A stretch of DNA of 64,000 bases from Tritrichomonas foetus. Lineage: Eukaryota > Parabasalia > Tritrichomonadida > Tritrichomonadidae. A program made the translations under genes and the position numbers. Below are positions 41,801-51,597 of the stretch, piece by piece. The stretch is from the NCBI GenBank assembly GCA_001839685.1, contig MLAK01000860.1, forward strand, positions 112,892-176,891, given 5' to 3'. Position 1 is the stretch's first letter. Each line of letters begins with the position of its first letter. The notes beneath the pieces were generated by a model, which worked only from the letters and a program-made list of their open reading frames with translations, made no database searches and was not told the origin of the DNA.

Positions 41801-42238
41801 TTCGTCGTTAGCATTATATAAATGACAGCGGTTAGATTTTAGCATAATGGGTAATCTGGCGATGGCAACTTTTTGGACAGATTTGACGTTTTTTCCATTG
41901 ATATAATCATAATCGACGTATACATTTCCGGCATAAGTCATTCCCGAGAGGCGGCACGCTTGAGGAGTTAAGATGCTTTGGGTATTTGGATAATATGGCT
42001 TTTCGACGTAAATTGATTTATACTGAATGTGAATACGAGGCGTCTCTGAAATAATGACGGTTCTGTTCGCTTTCATAATTCGAGTTAAACCAAAATCAAT
42101 CAAATCATTAAAAGAATTTAATTGCAATTTCGTAAGTCCAGTGGTTTTCAAGATCAAAGGAAGTAAATTCCATTTGCTATCTTTATCGATCGTCGTGACA
42201 TCAGCAGCTCGAGGCTTCTCTTGATCCACGTTAAACAT
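38891..42238 (-). CDS. POLR3B: RNA polymerase III second-largest subunit (RPC2/POLR3B), 1115 aa
   Basis: Catalytic-core subunit of Pol III, which makes tRNA and 5S RNA. It follows POLR3B over its whole length. N-terminal matches: [60 protein letters not shown]. Central part: [32 protein letters not shown]. Late part: [40 protein letters not shown], then [20 protein letters not shown] and [20 protein letters not shown], the hybrid-binding and active-site regions. The C-terminal zinc finger [16 protein letters not shown] is intact. The [11 protein letters not shown] and short-lobe features favour Pol III over RPB2. Length equals the family norm (~1,130). Confidence 0.96.
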   Translation of the reverse strand: [1115 protein letters not shown]

Positions 42239-43381
42239 CTAGATTTTGAATAACTCTGTTTGGTTTTCTGTTTGCGCGAATTTCTCACTGAAAAATAAAC
42301 ATTTAATCATTTAGAGTAAATATTACTACTATAAAGCGGTATGATATGAATTTATTCTGCTTAGTTTTTATTTTCTGGAAAATTACTCATATTAAAGTTT
42401 GGGAAATTAATTCAGAGATGTAATTCAATGTGTTATTTTAAAAAGTGGGACTACTTCGACACTGTTTTGTATATTAGCCTATAGCTGATAAAATCTGGAT
42501 TTAAGTTGACCATCAACGCCAGCACTTCCTCCAAGTTGAAGTGACCCAAAGAACCAGCAAAGTTCACATCACACTAACAATTTAGATTGTTTCCACTTTT
42601 GACATTTCACTTCACATTTACAAAACTAATAGGAAAATGAATATCTACCATTATTAGTTTGATATTCATGCAATTCACCTTTCCTCAGCTCCAAAACACA
42701 CAAAATTGAGAGCCATATTTTGATCAAACTGATATGATTTTAATAGAGAATGCTAATTTAACATTGTAAAAGATGAGCTCTATCTCGCACTAATTTTGAT
42801 AATTTGAAATAAAAATTGTATGTTGATGATGCTGGAGTTTTCTAAGAAACTAAATCAAAAACTTGGACTAATGATTGACACTGACATCGAAATGAATGAC
42901 AATGGACAAAATTTAATATTAAAATAAATAGAAAAACCATGAGGAAACGCGTTTTATTACATCAGATAAAATGTACCTAGAAGATAAGAATTGAGAAAAA
43001 ATAAAAACACTGTCATTATATGTCTAATAAAGATGACTACAAAATGAAGAATCCTCTTTTTAAAAGAGATGTCACACAAGTCTCTGTAACAACTGTGCAT
43101 TAACGAAATTTTCCAGTTGGAATTACCTTTTTACACGTATACTTGTTGATTAAAGTATTTAACAATTAGTAAACAGATTTTCTTTTGTAATTCAGAAAAC
43201 CAAAATAAGGGTGATAGATTCAAATGAATGCATCAAAATAAATTACATGTAAATTTAACCAATTATAATAATATTATCAATAACAAACACAGTTTAGAGT
43301 TTTTCCAAATGCAAGATAAGCTTTGATTCAAATTATTTTGTATTCATGTGACATGAAAAAATCTAATTAATACCACTTTTT
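42239..43381. other. 1.1-kb intergenic region, nothing recognised
   Basis: Lies upstream of RPC2 and downstream of the UVSSA-like gene. No protein-like frame, tRNA boxes or transposon ends seen on either strand. Confidence 0.5.
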
Positions 43382-44245
43382 TTAAGACTCTTCGCTTTTT
43401 TCGCTGTTTGATCCAGTTTCTTCGTCATTTTCTTCATCTTCATCTTCATCTTCATCAGAAGCATCATCAAATTCGTCATCATTCATTCCAATTTGGTTTG
43501 CTTTTTGTTCAATTGCTGTGAAATTTTCAATTATTGAATTAATTTGGGTTTTCAACTCAGGTCCAATTCTATATTGATTCATAATTGTTTTTAGAACGTC
43601 GAGGTCTCTGGCGCAGTTGTTTAGTTGATTTCTTTTTTCACGTAACAATTCAATTACTATTTTTTCATATTCATCTGAGGGCATTGTAAAGTGACACTTT
43701 TCACTATCCATCAAATCTAAAATATTTTGAATTTCTTTGAAAAAAACTAAATAGCGATTATTGAATACATCAACAAGTTGAGTCAAATGAGTTGATTGTG
43801 AAATCTTTACTTTTTCATCTTTTGTCATTTTTGGAACAACCTCTTTTAATAAGATTTTTAATTGTGGATAAATTTTCCCAAATTGAGTTTCCCATTGCGC
43901 TAAGACAATTGTCACTATATTTTTGAGCCGTGATGCCATGCTTTCTGGTGGAGGTAGGTCGTGGATGAAAAGATTAATAAAAGGCAAAACATATGTTTGA
44001 CAGAATATTCGGCGAAAATGGGCTGAACGACAGAAAATATAATTGACTAACTGAAAAACGAGAAATCGGACTTGTGATGAATTCGCTCGAGCTCTTTGTT
44101 GAAGATATGAAAAAACTGAATTATTCAATTCTGGATTATTTTTCAATTCCGTTTTAAAAGCGAGTAGTATATCTGGCGCTAAAGAATCTGTAGCTGGTTT
44201 TGCAGGAGTTAATCGATTAATGAGTGTAATAATGTCACTTTGCAT
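43382..44245 (-). CDS. UVSSA: UVSSA-like protein, N-terminal VHS-type domain only, 287 aa
   Basis: The longer frame starts at GTG; the first ATG is at 44245 (MQSDIITLINRLTPAKPATD). Residues ~25-135 correspond to the N-terminal helical domain of UV-stimulated scaffold protein A: SSQVRFLVFQLVNYIFCRSA then HFRRIFCQTYVLPFINLF matches the [36 protein letters not shown] stretch of animal UVSSA, and LPPPESMASRLKNIVTIVLA then QWETQFGKIYP matches [30 protein letters not shown]. UVSSA works in transcription-coupled repair with stalled Pol II and TFIIH. The second half is a coiled coil and an Asp/Glu-rich end. The C-terminal DUF2043 part of animal UVSSA (~700 aa) is missing. Confidence 0.78.
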   Translation of the reverse strand: MQSDIITLINRLTPAKPATDSLAPDILLAFKTELKNNPELNNSVFSYLQQRARANSSQVRFLVFQLVNYIFCRSAHFRRIFCQTYVLPFINLFIHDLPPPESMASRLKNIVTIVLAQWETQFGKIYPQLKILLKEVVPKMTKDEKVKISQSTHLTQLVDVFNNRYLVFFKEIQNILDLMDSEKCHFTMPSDEYEKIVIELLREKRNQLNNCARDLDVLKTIMNQYRIGPELKTQINSIIENFTAIEQKANQIGMNDDEFDDASDEDEDEDEENDEETGSNSEKSEES

Positions 44246-44859
44246 TTGAATATAAAAACAAACTTTTTCAATGAAATACACACATCAAAAAGTCAGAAAT
44301 TTGATATTTTAGTTGTCATCATTTCTTCATCCCAAGTGAGAATTTACCAATTTAGTCTCCATATTGCTATTTTTTAGATGTTGCTAAGTATATTTCGCGC
44401 TTATGTCCAAAATCATATTGGTAAACAAAAATTCATGTGAAAAAAGGATTTCTTGACGAATCAACATTTCATTTCATATATGGCCCAATACAATTTTTTT
44501 GAGAATGAAGAGAATATATTAGATGAGGTATCCTTTATTTTATGTTGTAGAATAATGGATTTGTGCATAAAAAGTAAGTTTTATGTTACTTGAATAAGTT
44601 TTATGTTACTTGAATAAGTTATCGATAAATTGACAAATTTTTCTTGTTATTTTTTTGCTTTTGAATACATATATGTTGAGGAACCTATTCAATAAATCAA
44701 ATATATGATAATGTTGAGCATTAGAATGTATTTTCCGTAACATAGATTCGTTTTCGAAACATATTTTTCATATTAGTAACGAGAATGCGCATGATGAGCA
44801 TTTATTATGAGAAAAGTAGTAAAAATTGAATTTCTGTAAAGTTTTATTCATAACAATAA
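44246..44859. other. intergenic; upstream motif and a 20-bp duplication
   Basis: AACTTTTTC at 44261-44269 is just upstream of the UVSSA-like ATG. AAGTTTTATGTTACTTGAAT occurs twice in tandem at 44576-44595 and 44596-44615. No gene. Confidence 0.5.
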
Positions 44860-45705
44860 TTATTTATATTCTTGGAGTCTGCTGAAAGGTGTCCTATCTT
44901 TCGGATAAACCATACTTTGCACCCAAATTGTTCCATTCAACAAAACGTTTAGCAAATACATTAAAAGCACAGACCAATCATGAACTTCACGAAGTGTTGT
45001 GAAAACACGTCCACAGGAACCCATCAATGTCAAAAAGCAACTCAATGTTGATAATTCACCTTTGCATTTCGCCTTATAGGTGTGCAAAATTTGTGGAATT
45101 TTATACGCGATTGATAATGGAAGACAAATTGTCCATAACATGGCCATTAGATTGTCACTTACAACTCCTCTTTCAACAGCAAATATAAGGCATGAATCTA
45201 AAAGAATAAATAAATTCCATGAATAAATATTATATGTTGGGGAATAGTGCGTTACGAAAAAGGCGATTAATACATTTTGAATCATGATTAAGAGCGTTTC
45301 TCCAAAAGTTGAAATTGGGAAGCCTTTCTGTCTGTGATAGCAATAGGCGAGAACGTTGGCGACTATTTCCATAAAAAGCGAAGTAACACTTAATCCTTGA
45401 CCACTTTTATGTCGAATAATTACAAAAAGTTGGGGTAATTTTAAGATTGACGAAAACGCGATTAATCCATATCCGATTGCTTTGCTGATAAATAAAGAAA
45501 TGCATTCACTGTTTTTGAAATCCCAATCGACTAAAATTGCGCGGCAGCATTTTTGGCTTACGAAGGGCGTACAAGCCCATGCAAGAAATTCCATTATTAT
45601 TAATCGAAATGACCGTTTATTTTGATCGTCACATCTAACATCTAACATGCGACCAAATTTGACATCAAAAAGTGAAAGTTCAAAAAGTTCAATGAAAACT
45701 GCCAT
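44860..45705 (-). CDS. MPDU1: MPDU1-like PQ-loop membrane protein, 281 aa
   Basis: The first ATG is at 45705; the apparent longer start is TTG. Around seven hydrophobic segments contain two PQ-loops: SSILKLPQLFVIIRHKSGQG (~85-105) and AYKIPQILHTYKAKCKGEL (~205-225). The sequence around them parallels MPDU1/Lec35 ([20 protein letters not shown]; compare also FGETLLIMIQNVLIAFFVTHY with [21 protein letters not shown]). MPDU1 acts in the ER membrane and is required to use dolichol-phosphate mannose and glucose. A different PQ-loop transporter is the alternative. The N-terminal ~50 residues are extra compared with the animal protein (247 aa). Confidence 0.82.
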   Translation of the reverse strand: MAVFIELFELSLFDVKFGRMLDVRCDDQNKRSFRLIIMEFLAWACTPFVSQKCCRAILVDWDFKNSECISLFISKAIGYGLIAFSSILKLPQLFVIIRHKSGQGLSVTSLFMEIVANVLAYCYHRQKGFPISTFGETLLIMIQNVLIAFFVTHYSPTYNIYSWNLFILLDSCLIFAVERGVVSDNLMAMLWTICLPLSIAYKIPQILHTYKAKCKGELSTLSCFLTLMGSCGRVFTTLREVHDWSVLLMYLLNVLLNGTIWVQSMVYPKDRTPFSRLQEYK

Positions 45706-46453
45706 TTTCTCCAACTCATATTGTTCTGACTGTATATCAATTATCTAGCTGTGTGAATAAGAATAATCTGTCTGTTGATATATGTATTCGTAGCTCTTCT
45801 TCCAAATTCCCGACAACTTCTTCTTCATAAACATCTTTTTTTGAAAAAATGTCGCTGTGATATTTGATATGTTCTTCACTGTCTTTGTTCTCACTTTGTC
45901 ATTTTCGTCAACAACACCAAATTAATCATCTACAATGGCGAATGATATGTGTATTAATTCGGAAATTTTATTATGCATGATAATCAGATAATAAAATGTT
46001 TTTTAGTCGCCATTAGGGATGATTGTATCCAATTCTCCTATATATTTCGAGGATTGCATGGGAAGATCAATAAATCAAGAGATTTCTCACGAAATTTATA
46101 AGAATCTGCTCTAACATAAGTTTTTTTCCATGGTTATCGAATTTAATATAAGATTTGATGCAATGATTTCATATCTGACTTCCTTTTCACTTTTATTAAT
46201 TTAACTATTTTTTGTACATATTTATTTAGATCACGTGACAAAATCAATAATAGCTGATAGGTTTGCCTCCTTTGAAAATTTGAATGATCTTGCATTCTTC
46301 TAAATGAGTTCTTGATACTTTTCATCATCTATTTCGATCATTGGTTTTTTTACACAATTTGGTCTTGGCATATAATTTGGATGAATCTATGTAAATGATG
46401 AAATAATATTCTAGGACTATTTTATAGTTGATAAGAGCAGTATTTTATTTTAT
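45706..46453. other. intergenic, nothing recognised
   Basis: AT-rich stretch between two minus-strand genes. A few short random frames only; the 61-codon one at 46143-46328 has no supporting features. Confidence 0.45.
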
Positions 46454-47695
46454 TCAAACAGCGATTAATTCTTTTTGCTTTGCAAAAGAACTCACTTTCG
46501 GCTTATTTCTTAGGGCAGAAGCCAGAATAACTTGAACACCATGAACGCCAGGTGTCAAAAGTACACAAAATATAATTTTAATAAATGTCCACCAGCACGA
46601 GTTGAAAAATCCAACTCTCACCCATTTGAACTTCCTTTCTACTCTTTTGTCGTTGATAAAAAAGCAAGGAAGGAAGAAAAATGGAACAATTACAGAAATG
46701 ATGGTCTGAAAGATGAGGACATTTACAGCATCACTGACAGACTTACTTTCAACAAAGATTGCAATCAGCATTGCAATTGAAGCTATCCATGATGCAATAT
46801 ATTGAATATAATAAAAATCATAACCCGGATATAAACAATCAATTGTTGTTTTTGGTTTGAAACATGCAATAAAACATACTCTAAATGAAGCGATTTCAAA
46901 AAGAAACATAACAATGCTATAGCCAGAGGCCATGATCGAAACAAGTGGGAATGGTCGATATTCAACAGTGAGTGCTTGAATAGAAACAGCAACAAATACC
47001 AAGTCCCATATTAAACAAAAAATTGATCCCAATGGTCTGAAATTTTTATAAACAGACCAAACATATCTTTCACGTAAATCCAAGTATTCTTCATCGTCTA
47101 TGACGAGCTGTGATGGTGGTGCTGCATCATCTGGCAAAATACAAGTATTGAAAAGTTCAGCTTCACTTGGCTCTTCTGGGACATTTACAACGTAGTTGGA
47201 TAGAGGATCCAATGCCATCAACTCAGGTCCTTTGTAAATTTCCTTTTGTTTGTCTTCAAAAAAGCTCATCATTTCAAGTCGAGTTAAAGTCAGTTCGATA
47301 ATCGGTGAAGAGATTGTATATCTATCTGTTAATTCTGTATCATGAAAGCACGATTTAATAACATCTATAACTTCTTCTTCGCCTTTTTCTTTTAATCTGA
47401 GGTCAGCGTGGGACAACTCAAACCACAAACCATAATCGAGATACAATTCGGCACATCTAAGAATCAGAGCAACCGCCTGTTTTGACTGAGGCCGCTGATA
47501 AGGTCCGTCAAATAGATCCCGCATACTCCCTCGCTCGTCTTCTATACATTCTAGCGCCGATTTGATTAGTTTTGACATTGTGGCATTATCGGTAACGTAG
47601 GCTGCTATTTGAGCTGCCATAGTGTGCATTTCATTCAAAAAAGCAAATATCCCGTATTCATTGAGTTCATCGAGCGATGGAGGAAGATCCACCAT
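46454..47695 (-). CDS. multi-pass membrane protein of unknown function, 413 aa
   Basis: Starts at an ATG (MVDLPPSLDELNEYGIFAFL). The first ~215 residues are soluble, helical and acidic (LNEMHTMAAQIAAYVTDNAT; SKQAVALILRCAELYLDYGL). Five hydrophobic segments follow at about 228-248, 258-280, 297-316, 328-350 and 370-390, with basic loops (NDKRVERKFKWVR), then a short basic tail. No signal peptide. The domain order (helical cytosolic N-domain plus C-terminal membrane bundle) is not one I can assign. Function unknown. Confidence 0.72.
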   Translation of the reverse strand: MVDLPPSLDELNEYGIFAFLNEMHTMAAQIAAYVTDNATMSKLIKSALECIEDERGSMRDLFDGPYQRPQSKQAVALILRCAELYLDYGLWFELSHADLRLKEKGEEEVIDVIKSCFHDTELTDRYTISSPIIELTLTRLEMMSFFEDKQKEIYKGPELMALDPLSNYVVNVPEEPSEAELFNTCILPDDAAPPSQLVIDDEEYLDLRERYVWSVYKNFRPLGSIFCLIWDLVFVAVSIQALTVEYRPFPLVSIMASGYSIVMFLFEIASFRVCFIACFKPKTTIDCLYPGYDFYYIQYIASWIASIAMLIAIFVESKSVSDAVNVLIFQTIISVIVPFFFLPCFFINDKRVERKFKWVRVGFFNSCWWTFIKIIFCVLLTPGVHGVQVILASALRNKPKVSSFAKQKELIAV

Positions 47696-48223
47696 TTTTT
47701 ATTTGATTTATTTATAACGAACTGTAATCAAAAATATAATTTTTTTATTGAAATGTGAATATTTTCAATGATATTCAAAATTCATCTTCAAGAAAATGTT
47801 TGATGCTAATCGCCAGAATAATTTGATTATTATGAAGCCCTTTCTTAATATTAATAACTTAAAGGTACTTACAGCAACATACCCTAAAGAATCAATTTGA
47901 TAGTGAATTGATTTTTCCCATTATTAATCTATAAATTGGATTTAATGTAATCATAAGTTATATGGGAAATTTTATTGGTATAGATAATTTCTTTTCATCA
48001 CTCCAATTCACAAAATAATTTTCGAAAAATAGATTTCATAAATTAATTTCATGGTTCAAAATAACTGGTAAGTATATCATCTAACATGAAATCTAATGTC
48101 TTTGTCACAATAAAGTTCATTCATGGAAAGTAATCATTAATAAAACGGAGGGAGCATTCTGTGTGATAAAAAATACAAAAAATAAAATTGTAATCACGAA
48201 AATGGAACAAAGATATTTTTTAT
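47696..48223. other. intergenic, nothing recognised
   Basis: AT-rich, between two minus-strand genes. No frames, repeats or motifs of note. Confidence 0.45.
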
Positions 48224-50080
48224 TTAGTTGATTGTATTGAAAGTTTGATTGACAAGTTGTGCATCTCTTTGCTTCCTGACTCTATTGCAAACTACAACGG
48301 CAATAATGACTATTGCACAAACGGCAATAATCGGGAATGTAATATACATCCAAAGAAAACTCTTTTCGTTTGATGTTCTCCAATTTCCACCACACTTTGC
48401 ATTAAAGTAAGGTCCCTTCTTATTTCCTGGCATGCACTTTTTATCAACACCACACCATCCACAAAAGTGAGTGTCAGCGCAAGTCCTTGAATCTGTAATA
48501 ATTGCACATCTGTCAAAACCGTCCATTTCATCTTCCCACCAAGAGAAATTCCAAACGTCGATCAATCCATCGTGCTTAAGTTTATCTAAAGGTGGTTTTC
48601 TCCAATCGATTGGTTCATATTGTTCAGTTGATGGAGAATTAATTGTCCATAAGTGCATCTTTGTAAATACAGCTGATGCCATTGTTGCTTTAGTATTAAT
48701 TCCACCATGTGAGTTTGGATTATGACCAAGGTCTCCACGTGATGAAATTGTACAGGAATGATCATGGACACCCTTGTAAACACCATAAGCATCTCTTTCA
48801 AAGCCAGAATAGCGCATGAAATGCTTAAAGGTTTCGAAATCCTTCAAACGTGGTGATTCACGTGTTGTAATGAGGAATCTTGAACATTCTGTATAGTTAC
48901 AAAAGCCAGCGCTTACACCAATTGCTCTTTCATATTCCATGAAATCTGATGCACTCTTTATCTTTGGTACGTTAAATGATGCAACAAATGTTTTCTCGTA
49001 AAGTTCTTGAGTTAAATCCTCAACCCATCGGAATGGTCCTGGAAGTTGCGCAACAACATGAATTAAATCTTTTTCGACTCGTCCTTCACGTTTGAGAAGT
49101 TTTGTATCGACGACAAAATAATCATTATTATAAGTGCCTGAATTCAACTTCAAGAATTGATCTTCCCATTCTTGAACGTTTGTTGCAGTAAACATTGCAA
49201 GTAGAGTACGCATCCAGTTAAGAACAAGTCTTGGATGGCAATAGTGTGTATAAAGTGTACGGTTTTGAAGAGTGAATGTAGTTTCAAAAACCATCAAACC
49301 ACCGCCATTCACAAAGAAATCATCTGGTGATGAAAGAAGTCCCATTTGGGTACTGAGGAAAACTTCTGGCGAGGAAAAGTCTGGCGTTGGAATGATGTAT
49401 TTCTTTAAATAGCTATGAAGACAACGATAGTCAGTCCAGGAGTTATGCGCGAAGTAAATATCATCTTCTTCAGGTGACATTTTAATGACGCCAGTGCAGC
49501 GCTGAAGAATTTCTGCATTACGTGGAATCCAATCCCATGAAGCCAAAAGTTCAAGGCTATCTCCCATTGCAACCATGACAAACATTTCCATCAATGAAAG
49601 CTTTTCATTGGCTGGTGAAGCAACATCATAGCCGTCATGAAGTCCCATGAGCATAGAGTAAATAACATTGATTTGACGCCAATATTTTGAATCTGGATAT
49701 GCATCGATACATGACTTTAACCATTCGAGATGGGGCGTATACCACTCGACTAGCCGTGTATATCCGTAATGACTTTCGTGATTTTCGCGAGGAATGTTTG
49801 TTTGATCGAAGAAAAGCATGGTTGATTGATAAATTCGAGTATGCGTAAGCATTCCTTCTAAATAACCAATACAGTAACCCATTTTTCCACCATCCAGTTT
49901 TTCGCTGGCACGGAGAGTGATATGATACCAGCCAGTGGAATTTAATGTATCGGACCATTCAGCCCAGCAGTCGCCGTCGTCGAGTAGGCCTTCTTTAGCT
50001 ATAACTTCTCCATTCTGATCGATGTAACCGGTGTAATTAACGTATGGAATACTAGAAGCAAGGGTAAGAAGAAAGAACAT
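48224..50080 (-). CDS. phospholipase B-like (PLBD/LAMA) amidase-fold protein with C-terminal Cys-rich module and TM anchor, 618 aa
   Basis: Member of the PLBD1/PLBD2 family of N-terminal-nucleophile hydrolases of lysosomes and secretions. Begins with a signal peptide (MFFLLTLASSIPYV). Family landmarks: GYLEGMLTHTRIY (~72-84), the nucleophile Cys195 in QRCTGVIKM, and DIYFAHNSWTDYRCLHSYLK (compare VAHNTWNSYQFMLRIMKKY). Also SSPDDFFVNGGGLMVFETT, and SRGDLGHNPNSHGGINTKAT near 450-470. Around residues 535-570, CADTHFCGWCGVDKKCMPGN looks like a PSI module. A hydrophobic helix (FLWMYITFPIIAVCAIVIIA, ~585-605) and a 20-residue basic tail follow. The TM anchor and PSI-like module are not part of animal PLBDs, so it is probably displayed on the surface or in lysosomal membranes. 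Confidence 0.9.
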   Translation of the reverse strand: MFFLLTLASSIPYVNYTGYIDQNGEVIAKEGLLDDGDCWAEWSDTLNSTGWYHITLRASEKLDGGKMGYCIGYLEGMLTHTRIYQSTMLFFDQTNIPRENHESHYGYTRLVEWYTPHLEWLKSCIDAYPDSKYWRQINVIYSMLMGLHDGYDVASPANEKLSLMEMFVMVAMGDSLELLASWDWIPRNAEILQRCTGVIKMSPEEDDIYFAHNSWTDYRCLHSYLKKYIIPTPDFSSPEVFLSTQMGLLSSPDDFFVNGGGLMVFETTFTLQNRTLYTHYCHPRLVLNWMRTLLAMFTATNVQEWEDQFLKLNSGTYNNDYFVVDTKLLKREGRVEKDLIHVVAQLPGPFRWVEDLTQELYEKTFVASFNVPKIKSASDFMEYERAIGVSAGFCNYTECSRFLITTRESPRLKDFETFKHFMRYSGFERDAYGVYKGVHDHSCTISSRGDLGHNPNSHGGINTKATMASAVFTKMHLWTINSPSTEQYEPIDWRKPPLDKLKHDGLIDVWNFSWWEDEMDGFDRCAIITDSRTCADTHFCGWCGVDKKCMPGNKKGPYFNAKCGGNWRTSNEKSFLWMYITFPIIAVCAIVIIAVVVCNRVRKQRDAQLVNQTFNTIN

Positions 50081-50526
50081 GTAGGTTACTCAATTTGATC
50101 AAAATTCACCTTATAGGTTAACTTTTTGAATGATTGAGAAGTTTTCAAAATCATGTTGAGAATTTTTGAATGATTCACAAAAAATGATAAAACAAGGTGA
50201 ATTCACATTGGTCAACTTTTTTATTCTCAACGATAATGGCGAATTGAAAGTGAAAAATGAATCATTACAGAGACATTTTATTATTCTCATATTATATTAA
50301 TTGAACTAAAAGATTTAAGTCAGCTATTGTGAAGTGAAATGCACTCGTTAGTTTCTTGTTTAAATTAAATTGTGAATCTTGTTTGATTTACAACATAATT
50401 CATAAAATAGATATATGTATACTTTGTCATTTAATAGAGATATTGAAAATATGATCCAATAATACAATTTAATTTTGGAGAAATGAAATGATGATATGAG
50501 AAAAAAAGATTTTTAGGGGAAACTAA
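50081..50526. other. intergenic, upstream of the PLB-like gene
   Basis: AACTTTTTG at 50119-50127 and CAACTTTTTT near 50213 are the recurrent motif. No gene. Confidence 0.45.
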
Positions 50527-51336
50527 TTATTTTTTGGCAGATTTTGGAGTTTCAAGAACAACTTTTTTATGTGTTCTTATAGGCTTTTTTTGAGGGGCAG
50601 ATTTTGGTTTTTCATTTTCTGAAATTTTGTCATTGTTCATTTCTTTTGTTACATTACTAGTTTCATCTTGATATAACTTCATGAGTTCGTCATTTATTTC
50701 GCATATTGTTTTTGTTGGCTTCTTACGATTTTCACTATCATCAATTCCCAATTTCCCATCTATTTCCTTTAACCGTGCTAATGACTTATCATCAAAGTCA
50801 AATGGATTTGGCCCAGATGTATCAAATTTTAACAGGAAATTATCGATATCCAACATTTCTTCATCAACTTTGAGATAGTTTTCATATTCATTATAATTAT
50901 TATCAGTATAATATGATGAACCCTCATTATTGTCATCATCATCATCGTCTTTATCTAATATTGATAATTCTTTATCTAGTTGTCTGATTTTATCTGCTTG
51001 TGATTTGATTGCTTGAAGCTCAATCATTGCACTTTTAGCTTCATTTCCTTTAAGACTTTTAGTGATTTCTTCTGAAATGGAATCAAATTGCTGCTTTTGT
51101 GACATAACTGGATTATTGTTCCAGCCTTCAGGAAAATCAACAAGTTTATCTCCCATCTTTGTTACTTTGTTTTGAATGCTATTTATCCATCCCTGTAACT
51201 CTTCGACTGTTTGTTCTCTCCACTGATCAACATCGATTTCGACGCCTGTGATAAATGCGACTTCCTCGCTTGGATTAGCTGTTTCATCATTATTTGTTGT
51301 AATTGGTTCATTAATTTCAATATTGGTTTCAATCAT
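50527..51336 (-). CDS. acidic, partly coiled-coil protein, 269 aa
   Basis: The apparent start is TTG; the ATG follows one codon later at 51336. Asn/Glu-rich N-terminus, then a short helical region (QTVEELQGWINSIQNKVTKM) and a coiled coil (SAMIELQAIKSQADKIRQLD), followed by an Asp run (DKDDDDDDNNE) and a Tyr/Asn-rich piece. A Lys-rich tail ends with KKPIRTHKKVVLETPKSAKK. The coiled coil is faintly like that of FSIP1-type flagellar proteins, but this is not enough to name it. Confidence 0.6.
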   Translation of the reverse strand: MIETNIEINEPITTNNDETANPSEEVAFITGVEIDVDQWREQTVEELQGWINSIQNKVTKMGDKLVDFPEGWNNNPVMSQKQQFDSISEEITKSLKGNEAKSAMIELQAIKSQADKIRQLDKELSILDKDDDDDDNNEGSSYYTDNNYNEYENYLKVDEEMLDIDNFLLKFDTSGPNPFDFDDKSLARLKEIDGKLGIDDSENRKKPTKTICEINDELMKLYQDETSNVTKEMNNDKISENEKPKSAPQKKPIRTHKKVVLETPKSAKK

Positions 51337-51597
51337 CAAGTTATTCTAACTAAAGAAATTACTAAAATGCGAAATTTTTTTTGGAGTATTTTAATATTTC
51401 ATGTTTTTTTAACGAACTAATTTTTGATTTTCTTTTTAGTTTAAAATTATGTCAAGATGAACAAGAAAAGTGAATCAATTTCAGATATGAAATTAAATGA
51501 ATCAATATGAATGATAAGAATGGAATACATAAATCAGAAGCTCATTGAAGAAAATAGAAGCAAAGAAAAGTTTCGAATTGACAATTTTTTAAAAAAT

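Noticed and set aside
42239..43381. Hidden tRNA or 5S gene near the Pol III subunit gene
   Set aside because: Scanned for A/B-box-like sequence and clover-leaf arms; none found.
46532..46780. 82-codon plus-strand frame inside the multi-pass membrane gene
   Set aside because: Antisense shadow of a well-supported minus-strand gene.
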